Positions 1 through 5,800 of a DNA stretch of 8,171 bases are shown in pieces. Within the stretch, counting starts at the first letter, position 1. Each line of letters opens with the position of its first letter. A program made the translations under genes and the position numbers. This DNA is from Acidobacteriota bacterium. GTDB lineage: Bacteria; Acidobacteriota; Terriglobia; Terriglobales; Acidobacteriaceae. The stretch lies in the NCBI GenBank assembly GCA_021851625.1, contig JAJZCX010000055.1, positions 1 through 8,171 on the forward strand. Reading direction: 5' to 3'. The notes beneath the pieces were generated by a model. That model saw only the letters and a list, made by a program, of their open reading frames with translations. It had not been told where the DNA came from and searched no databases.

Positions 1-7
1 GATGCAT

Positions 8-34
8 AAAAAACCGCAGATTCCTCGACTGCGG
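8..34 (-). terminator. Rho-independent terminator of the operon
   Basis: CCGCAG (34-29), a 9-nt loop and CTGCGG (19-14) form a perfect 6-bp GC-rich stem followed directly by six T (13-8) on the minus strand. It lies 67 nt past the TAA of the last gene, in the right orientation to end the operon. The + strand copy lacks a trailing T-run, so it is one-directional. It is the downstream end of the dispersed repeat. Confidence 0.75.
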
Positions 35-64
35 CTGCTGCGCAGCCTGCGCTCGGAATGACAA
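8..64 (-). repeat. Dispersed palindromic repeat (GTCATTCCGAG...CGAGGAATCTGC type)
   Basis: On the minus strand the 3' flank of the acetyltransferase gene contains GTCATTCCGAGCGCAGG and then GCAGTCGAGGAATCTGCGG. ATTCC (59-55) pairs with GGAAT (24-20). Nested inside is GGCTGC/GCAGCC (47-42 with 38-33, loop GCA), a perfect 6-bp stem. From memory, this GTCATTCCGAG...CGAGGAATCTGC sequence is a widespread intergenic repeat in acidobacterial and some other genomes. Copy number cannot be seen from one window. Confidence 0.6.
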
Positions 65-101
65 GGTATTTCTGGCATCACGCACCAATTTTGAAGAGCG
101 T

Positions 102-683
102 TTACGCGAAGCGGGGGCGATCTTTGACCTTTTTTGCCGGAGCGCCTGCGTAGACGCACCAAGGCTCCAGCGCGCGCGTGGCCACCGAACCCATGCCGAG
201 AATCGCGCCATCGCCTAGATCTGCTCCGGGAGCGACGCAGGCTCGCGCCGCGACCCAGGCGTAGCGGCCAATGCGCATGGGGCAGGAGACGACGGGGAAG
301 GCCGGATCGTTGTAGTCGTGCGTGGCGTTGCTGACGAAGGCCTCTTGCGAGATGACGGCGTGCGAGGCCAGATACAGCGGTGCGTGATTGTTCACGTCGG
401 CGCGGTCGCCAATGAGCACAGCCTCTTCACATTCCAAATTCCACGGTGCCCAGATGCGCGCCTGCGGATAGATGTGGCAGCCGGGGCCGAGTCTGGCTCC
501 AAAGAGCCGCAGCAACAGCGCGCGCCAGCCAAAGGCCAGCCGCGGTGAGGGTCGAAACAACAGCGCCCAGCTTGTGTTCCAAAGCTGGCGGCGGATGCGG
601 TTGCCCAGCGAATAGGGCGAGGTTAAATAGGGGTCGCTGGAGTGCGGTGCTGTTGCGGCTGCGCGAATCTTCTCCGTCTGCAT
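102..683 (-). CDS. wcaF: WcaF-like colanic acid/capsule O-acetyltransferase (left-handed beta-helix)
   Basis: This 193-aa member of the hexapeptide-repeat acyltransferases probably moves an acetyl group from acetyl-CoA to a sugar of the repeat unit. The N-terminal helix region SLGNRIRRQLWNTSWALLF (25-43) and WRALLLRLFGARLG (53-66) is typical of WcaF. Hexapeptide coils run from about 67 to 170, with a loop NATHDYNDPAFP (119-130) whose H122 is the likely catalytic base. The C-terminus YAGAPAKKVKDRP (178-190) is the usual end of this fold. ATG 683 is preferred because AGGG of AGGGTGG lies 8 nt upstream. A GTG at 692, three codons earlier, has no good binding site. E. coli WcaF is of similar size (about 180 aa). 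It starts 39 nt after the preceding gene and is the last gene of the run, followed by a terminator. The symbol reflects family, not proven colanic acid chemistry. Confidence 0.88.
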   Translation of the reverse strand: MQTEKIRAAATAPHSSDPYLTSPYSLGNRIRRQLWNTSWALLFRPSPRLAFGWRALLLRLFGARLGPGCHIYPQARIWAPWNLECEEAVLIGDRADVNNHAPLYLASHAVISQEAFVSNATHDYNDPAFPVVSCPMRIGRYAWVAARACVAPGADLGDGAILGMGSVATRALEPWCVYAGAPAKKVKDRPRFA

Positions 684-722
684 CGGTTCCACCCTGGATT
701 GCTGCGCATATAGTCGTTGTGG

Positions 723-1877
723 CTACTGTATGAAGAACTGCACCAGCGCCGCAACGTTGTTCACAATGTTATACCGTCTGTCAAAACAGGCTTGGGCGCG
801 CTGGTTGAAGGCCGCGCGCTGCTCGGCATTCAAGGCGACCCAGCCTTCGAGCAACTGCACGGTGCCATCGAGCGTATCGGGCGCAACCAGGCCGGCACCA
901 TCCTCTTGAATCTCTGGCCAAATGTTGACCTGATCGGAGATGAGCACGGGGCGGCTGCAACCGAGGGCCTCGGCCACGGCGATGCCGAAGTTCTCCTGAT
1001 GCGAAGGCAGGATGAATGCCTCGCTGGCCAGGAACGATCCCCATTTGCTGTCCCCGGTAAGCAGGCCGGGCCAATGCACGCGATGGTGCAGACCCGCGGC
1101 GCGAATGCGCGCTTCCAACGTGGTGCGCATCCCGGTGGGATCGGGACCGGCCATGAGCAAATGCAGCCAAGGCGCGCGTTCGGCCACGCGCAGAAAGGCT
1201 TCCATCAACAGGTCGCAGCCTTTTTTGGGATGGATGCGGCCCAGATAGAGAATGAAGCGCTGATCGCGCAGCGCGGGGCAGCGCTCATAAAACGCGCGCA
1301 GCAACTGTTGCGAATCCCCGGTGGGGGATTTGGCTCCGTAGGGAACGACTGCACCATTCCATTCGTGCAGCCAGAAACTTTCAGGCGCAAGATTTTGCTC
1401 AATGTTGGAGGTGAAGAGCACGCGGCGCGCGTTGCGCAGCACCCAATACTCCGCCAGCGCCCAGTAAACCCACTTTTTGACGTGCTTGAGCGGATAGCGG
1501 CGCTTGAACCACGGGTCCAACATGCCATGCGTGAGCTGCACGTAGGGCGTTTTTCCGCGCATGGCCAGCCACGTGCCCCAGCTTTGGTATTGCCAGATGC
1601 CGTGAATGATGACTGCGTCGAAGTGATGCAGATTGGCGCGCAGCCAGGGAATCCAGCGCGGCGAGTAGCCGTAGACGCCCAAGGCCGGCCCCAGCGCGTG
1701 CACGGGAAACTCAATGCCTTCGAGGAATTTTGAGCCGGGTGCGTCCAAACATGCGACCTCGCCAATCATGCCCAGGCTGGGATAGGTGCCAACGATCTGG
1801 CGCACGAGCTGCGCGGGGCCGCCGTACTCCGGTGCAAGCGAGCGGATGACATGCAACTGGCGGATGGGGCGGTTCAT
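723..1877 (-). CDS. GT4-family glycosyltransferase (GT-B fold)
   Basis: This 384-aa protein is a second cytoplasmic sugar transferase of the repeat-unit assembly line. The N-terminal domain opens with VIRSLAPEYGGPAQLV (10-25), the Gly-Gly loop at the start of many GT4 enzymes, and contains HGIWQYQS (92-99) and QLTHGMLDPW (114-123). The donor-binding C-terminal domain has LYLGRIHPKKGCDLLMEAF (210-228; R214, K218/K219), LLMAGPDPTG (240-249) and ENFGIAVAE (295-303), the EX7E motif (E295, E303). The HGIW...THGMLDPW pattern is, from memory, common in transferases found next to WcaF-type acetyltransferases in capsule loci, which matches the downstream neighbour. It differs clearly from the preceding GT4, so a recent tandem duplication is unlikely. 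Sugar specificity is unknown. Confidence 0.9.
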   Translation of the reverse strand: MNRPIRQLHVIRSLAPEYGGPAQLVRQIVGTYPSLGMIGEVACLDAPGSKFLEGIEFPVHALGPALGVYGYSPRWIPWLRANLHHFDAVIIHGIWQYQSWGTWLAMRGKTPYVQLTHGMLDPWFKRRYPLKHVKKWVYWALAEYWVLRNARRVLFTSNIEQNLAPESFWLHEWNGAVVPYGAKSPTGDSQQLLRAFYERCPALRDQRFILYLGRIHPKKGCDLLMEAFLRVAERAPWLHLLMAGPDPTGMRTTLEARIRAAGLHHRVHWPGLLTGDSKWGSFLASEAFILPSHQENFGIAVAEALGCSRPVLISDQVNIWPEIQEDGAGLVAPDTLDGTVQLLEGWVALNAEQRAAFNQRAQACFDRRYNIVNNVAALVQFFIQ

Positions 1878-3112
1878 AAGTGGCTCTCCATGCGTGCAGA
1901 GTTGGCGTGGCGATTTTGCTTCCAGCGGGCCGCATCGGCAAAGGCGGTGAGCAGGCCGGTGATGTCGTGGTCAAAGGTGAACTGCGCGATGCGTGCGCGA
2001 CTGCGCTCACCCATGGCACGGCAGATTTGCGGGTCGCGCAGCAGGCTGTGCAATGCAGCGGCCAGTGCGGGAATGTCTCCAGCAGGAACGACGCGGCCAT
2101 TGTCGCCGTCGGTGACGAGATCGGGCTGGCAGCCCACTTGATCGCTGACGAGGACGGCGCGGCCTGCGGCCATCACTTCATTGATGGCCAAGCCCCACGG
2201 CTCATGCACCGAGGGCAGCACAAACACATCGCAGAAATCGTAGAGCGGCGGCAGCTCGGTTTGATTGCGGAAGCCGAGCAGGCGAATGTCATGTGCGGCT
2301 CCGGCCTGCGCGATGCGGGCTTCGATTGCGGCGCGCTCCTCGCCATCGCCAACGATGAGTAGATAGGGGCGTGCGGATTCAGGAAGATTCTTTGTGTGGA
2401 GCAAGTAGGCTTCCACTAGATCGATGCAGCGCTTGCGTGCAATCAGCTTGGCGGCAAAGAGAATGACGGCGCGGCCCGGCTGCAAGCCGAGCGCAGCGCG
2501 CAACTGCTCGCGCTGCGGAGCAGCCAGCGCAGCTTGTTCTGCGAAGAAGTCATTGTCCACGGCGTACGGCATTGGGTAGATACGGCTGTTTGCACCGAGA
2601 TAATGCCGCCAGTAGGCCGTGTTCTGCTCCCCTACGCTGAGCACCCCAAAGATGAAGGGGCGCAGCAGGCGGAAGAAGAGATTCTTCGCAAACAGTTTGA
2701 CGCGGCCACGGGGATGGTCAATGAGCGTGGAGTCCGTGCGCAGCAGTACGGGGATGCCGAGCAGTCGAGCGGCAAGCAGGGCCTGCAATGAGTTGAGTGA
2801 AGCGTAGCCGTGCAGCCAGAGCACGTCGAAGTTGCCGCGCCGCAGACGCGAGAAGATGCCATGGCAGAGCGGACGAAAAAAATGGATGGGTGGGCCGTCG
2901 AGCAGGCGCGGCAAAAACTCAGCGCGGTAGCCGTCGAGCAGCGGCACGTCCCAAGCAACGGGTACGCCGAAGCCTTCGTCGTTGTAACTGCGGAGGGAAA
3001 AATCCGAGGCATAGAGCACCGTTAAATCCACCGAGGGCTGCGCAGCCAGCCGCCGCAACAACGGCGACTGGTATTGGATCGGGTGACTGAGCAGATAGGC
3101 GGCGCGCAGCAT
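1874..3112 (-). CDS. GT4-family glycosyltransferase (GT-B fold)
   Basis: This 412-aa cytoplasmic enzyme should transfer a sugar from a nucleotide donor to a lipid-linked repeat unit, probably with retention of configuration. The N-terminal Rossmann-like half starts MLRAAYLLSHPIQYQSPLL, a start seen in many GT4 proteins. The C-terminal half has FAAKLIARKRCIDLVEAY (219-236, phosphate-binding K222/R226), LLIVGDGEER (251-260) and EPWGLAINE (304-312), the EX7E motif of GT4 enzymes (E304, E312). Start ATG 3112 lies 2 nt after the TAG of the membrane transferase. An in-frame ATG at 3163 would add 17 residues overlapping that gene and give a poorer N-terminus. The upstream GAAGAG is a weak binding site, so translation may be coupled. 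Its TGA overlaps the next start as ATGA. Donor and acceptor sugars cannot be read from the sequence. Confidence 0.9.
   Translation of the reverse strand: MLRAAYLLSHPIQYQSPLLRRLAAQPSVDLTVLYASDFSLRSYNDEGFGVPVAWDVPLLDGYRAEFLPRLLDGPPIHFFRPLCHGIFSRLRRGNFDVLWLHGYASLNSLQALLAARLLGIPVLLRTDSTLIDHPRGRVKLFAKNLFFRLLRPFIFGVLSVGEQNTAYWRHYLGANSRIYPMPYAVDNDFFAEQAALAAPQREQLRAALGLQPGRAVILFAAKLIARKRCIDLVEAYLLHTKNLPESARPYLLIVGDGEERAAIEARIAQAGAAHDIRLLGFRNQTELPPLYDFCDVFVLPSVHEPWGLAINEVMAAGRAVLVSDQVGCQPDLVTDGDNGRVVPAGDIPALAAALHSLLRDPQICRAMGERSRARIAQFTFDHDITGLLTAFADAARWKQNRHANSARMESHL
1884..1889 (-). promoter_or_regulatory. Ribosome binding site for the second GT4 gene
   Basis: GGAGAG lies in the end of the preceding gene, with GGAG 8 nt before the ATG at 1877. 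It supports that start and the 4-nt ATGA overlap at this junction. Confidence 0.7.
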
Positions 3113-3114
3113 GG

Positions 3115-4770
3115 CTAGCTCTTCGATGTAGGGTGTGATGCTATGCAGATGGGTGCGATGCACGTGTTGGGGTAGTACTTGGGCCAGGCTTGACGTAGTA
3201 CGGCAAGAATCTGTGCGTAGTATGGGCTGTCCTTGCGAATGGCGATGCCAAAGTTAAAGGCATCGGCAATGTAGTCGTAGTTGGTTTGAAATGCAGGATT
3301 CAAGAAAAGTTTTTGTCGCCATACATCATAGAAGTCAGAATTTGGCATCCAAATAAGATCCGGTTTTTTTTGTAAAATGTATTCTGCTGAAAATCCAGTT
3401 CTAGCGATTACATTGTCATTAAGTCCTCCCATGTCAATAATAGGAAGATTGTGGCACTGAGCTGACAAGTATCCGTCTTCTCCAGCAGCAATCTTGACAC
3501 CATAGGGAAGTTTGCAGGCAACATCATTGCTAAAAGCAACCAAATCATTCTGCCATGGGAGTTGCGGCAATATAGGATCATTGGATCGAAAAGATCGCAT
3601 ATAGGTTTCCACGAATGGATGCTTTGTAATCTGTATTGCGAATTTCCATACGGACAGGCCATAGGAAATCGTCGCAGTAGAAGTAATTGCGGTGGCAATA
3701 CAAAATCGCACCAACAAGCTCTTGGCTGAAATCAGTATGTTGTTTGCCAGGTAAAAATCAACAACCGCGAAAGCTGGAATAAAAAAATACGGCAAGTATG
3801 CGCAATAATAACGACCAGCTTCCCCTGAAAGCTGGATGATAGTGGATAAATATAAAAATGTTAAAAACGTTGGAACAAGGAAACAGAAAATTAATCGAAG
3901 GTTTTTTTTCGAAGCCGTCATAACTATTGCCGCCAAGCAAACAACCAGAAGTCCGCTAAAATCAAATAAATTGATTGGCCATATATTCCAATATATGTTG
4001 GCGATGCTTGTCGATTTTGCATAAAAACTTAACGGTAGTGCAGTGCCGAAATATATCTTGCAGGAAACAAGTTCAAACCCAATGAGCAGAAAAGTAAAAA
4101 ATAAAAAATGAACTAGGCGTTGAATTTTATTTTGATTTACGAAGAAAACAATAGCAAGACTTGGCAGCATTAGATCGCAAATGCCGCTTTCTGGGCGCAC
4201 ACTGTAAGCAAAAAATGCCGCTATGGGTAGAAGCTTCCAAGTGTTCTTGGTTGTTGCCTGACGAATGATTTGAATGGCTAACAGGCAAACCATAGAGTTA
4301 GCCATAAGTGAAAGCATGGTCTCCATGCCCCCGGTTGCATTGGTAAGAAATGTTGTGCTGAGCGTGCAGAAGCAGATCAAGATACAGAATATATTCCACG
4401 GCTTTATTAATATCGATGATTGCGATTGCTTGGACAGTACGAGGGCAACCAAGGCTACCGTCAAAAGAAAAAACACTGAAGAGGCGAGATCCAGAGCGAT
4501 TTTTGGACTGACTGGAAGACAGCTGAAAGCGGTAACGACGAATAACCACGGGAGGCTCGTAGTGCCGTAGACATGCGGGCCACTTGGATTCCATGCGATG
4601 GAATGATAGTGGTGCAGATTGTAGGCATAACGATAAAACATGAATGCATCGTCGTAAATAAATAATTGAGTGCGTGTAATGTGAAGTGTCCAAGCCGTCA
4701 AGGAGAAGGCGGCTAGGATGATTGAGGCACCGGCCGTACAGAAGGTTCTCACTTCGGCTTGCAGTCGCAC
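3115..4770 (-). CDS. GT-C-type integral-membrane glycosyltransferase, AT-rich
   Basis: This 551-aa protein has about 10-11 hydrophobic segments between residues 12 and 375 and a soluble C-terminal part (about 380-551). After the first membrane segment comes YDDAFMFYRYAYNL (39-52) with adjacent acidic residues D40/D41, where GT-C enzymes place catalytic Asp. Conserved-looking blocks follow: WNPSGPHVYGTTS (60-72), GGMET (147-151), RPES (192-195), FGTALPLSFYAKS (241-253) and DMGGLND (446-452). From memory this series is typical of a family of GT-C transferases found in many bacteria and related to mycobacterial AftB, which use polyprenyl-phosphate sugars outside the membrane. The substrate here is unknown, and a polymerase role cannot be excluded. 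Most of the gene is far more AT-rich than its neighbours (14 and 16 G+C of 60 in 4081-4140 and 3841-3900), suggesting transfer. The reading frame is intact. Confidence 0.8.
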   Translation of the reverse strand: MRLQAEVRTFCTAGASIILAAFSLTAWTLHITRTQLFIYDDAFMFYRYAYNLHHYHSIAWNPSGPHVYGTTSLPWLFVVTAFSCLPVSPKIALDLASSVFFLLTVALVALVLSKQSQSSILIKPWNIFCILICFCTLSTTFLTNATGGMETMLSLMANSMVCLLAIQIIRQATTKNTWKLLPIAAFFAYSVRPESGICDLMLPSLAIVFFVNQNKIQRLVHFLFFTFLLIGFELVSCKIYFGTALPLSFYAKSTSIANIYWNIWPINLFDFSGLLVVCLAAIVMTASKKNLRLIFCFLVPTFLTFLYLSTIIQLSGEAGRYYCAYLPYFFIPAFAVVDFYLANNILISAKSLLVRFCIATAITSTATISYGLSVWKFAIQITKHPFVETYMRSFRSNDPILPQLPWQNDLVAFSNDVACKLPYGVKIAAGEDGYLSAQCHNLPIIDMGGLNDNVIARTGFSAEYILQKKPDLIWMPNSDFYDVWRQKLFLNPAFQTNYDYIADAFNFGIAIRKDSPYYAQILAVLRQAWPKYYPNTCIAPICIASHPTSKS

Positions 4771-4775
4771 CGCAT

Positions 4776-4781
4776 CCTCCT
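4776..4781 (-). promoter_or_regulatory. Ribosome binding site for a GTG start
   Basis: A perfect AGGAGG lies 5 nt before the GTG at 4770, in the 31-nt gap after the Wza-like gene. An ATG directly abutting AGGAGG (4775) is out of frame and too close to be used, so GTG is the supported start of the membrane glycosyltransferase. Confidence 0.75.
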
Positions 4782-4801
4782 GTGTGTCTTCAAAATATTT
4801 T

Positions 4802-5800
4802 CTACGGCAGAAGCGGAATTGCGTAGAGCAGGCCGAGAGCGATGCCGGCGGCTCCGCCCTTGACGCCCGCCTTAAAGCTGTTCGGCGGGATGAAGACGAT
4901 GTCGTCGTTTTGCAGCACGGGGTCGGGAGCTTTGCCGAACATTACTTTTTTCAGGTTGACGTGAATCTCTTCGCGCTTGGTGCCGACCGTGCGAATAATG
5001 CGCGTTTGGCTGCGAGTTGCCTCATAATTAGCGCCGCCAGCCAGCGCGACCGCCTGCATCAGCGTCATCGGCGTACCATTCGCCAATGGATAGGCGCTCT
5101 GCGCTCTGACCGCACCGACAACATAGACGACACCGGTGCGCGGCACAATGATCTGGTCGCCGGGATAGACCAAGATATTTTCTGCGGAGGCCTGCATCAA
5201 ATCTGGTCCAAGCTGCACCAGCAACGGCTGCGGTGCGCTGGGGCGCAGGATGGAAATCGTGTGGCTGGCAGTGTGCGTCAGACCGCCAGCAGCGGCAATC
5301 ACATCCAGCAGGCGCATTGCACTAAAGGCTGGCATGGGATGTGGCGTGTTCACTTCTCCGGTGACGGTGATGACGTCATGCACAGAGTCCAGCACGGTGA
5401 TGGTGACGTCGGGATTGCGGATCATGCCCGCAGCGTCGAGCGTGTCGCCAATCTTAAGCTGCGCCTGTTGCAGGGTGAGTCCGTCGAGTTGCACGGGGCC
5501 AACCAGCGGCAGATCGGCGCTGCCACTGGCGTTAATGCGTACTTTGCTGTCGTAATCCTTCACGTTGTATACGGTAACTTCGATCAGGTCGCCAGAGTAC
5601 AGGTGCAACTCCGGTACGACTGGGGCAGCGGTTTGTGCGGGCGTCGCCATGGCGGGCAACGGCGGCGGGCTGTCGTTTTTTCCGGGAGCGGGGCCTGCAA
5701 ACTGCGCGTGCGCAGCCAGCGTAGCCAAAGTCGCAATGCAGAAGAGCGCAGAGCAGCGCGCAGCACGGAAAGCGGTTGGGTACAAATTGCGCCGCATCAT
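4802..5800 (-). CDS. wza: Wza-like outer-membrane polysaccharide export protein (Poly_export + SLBB)
   Basis: This 332-aa export-pore protein is the partner of the Wzc-like kinase. An N-terminal signal peptide has basic residues (RR at 3-4), a hydrophobic core at about 16-30 and a likely AHA|Q cleavage after residue 32. No lipobox cysteine follows, unlike E. coli Wza. A Pro/Ala-rich linker (35-63) leads to a polysaccharide export (PES) domain from about 64, with YSGDLIEVTVY at 68-78. Two SLBB-type domains follow: one around 143-195 (VTGEVNTPHPM) and one from about 220 (VYVVGAVRAQSAYPL). The last 20 or so residues are Gly/Ala/Leu-rich (GIALGLLYAIPLLP), resembling the C-terminal helix that forms the outer-membrane pore in Wza. 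ATG 5800 is chosen for the signal peptide, the ribosome binding site and the ATGA overlap with the kinase stop. Family members vary from about 200 to 400 aa. Confidence 0.92.
   Translation of the reverse strand: MMRRNLYPTAFRAARCSALFCIATLATLAAHAQFAGPAPGKNDSPPPLPAMATPAQTAAPVVPELHLYSGDLIEVTVYNVKDYDSKVRINASGSADLPLVGPVQLDGLTLQQAQLKIGDTLDAAGMIRNPDVTITVLDSVHDVITVTGEVNTPHPMPAFSAMRLLDVIAAAGGLTHTASHTISILRPSAPQPLLVQLGPDLMQASAENILVYPGDQIIVPRTGVVYVVGAVRAQSAYPLANGTPMTLMQAVALAGGANYEATRSQTRIIRTVGTKREEIHVNLKKVMFGKAPDPVLQNDDIVFIPPNSFKAGVKGGAAGIALGLLYAIPLLP

Noticed and set aside
684..722. TATAT-containing gap before the acetyltransferase gene as an internal promoter
   Set aside because: No matching -35 element at proper spacing and only 39 nt; co-transcription with the preceding gene is simpler.
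717..1733. 338-codon open frame on the + strand
   Set aside because: Antisense to the GT4 gene at 723-1877, with no domain and a composition typical of an antisense shadow.
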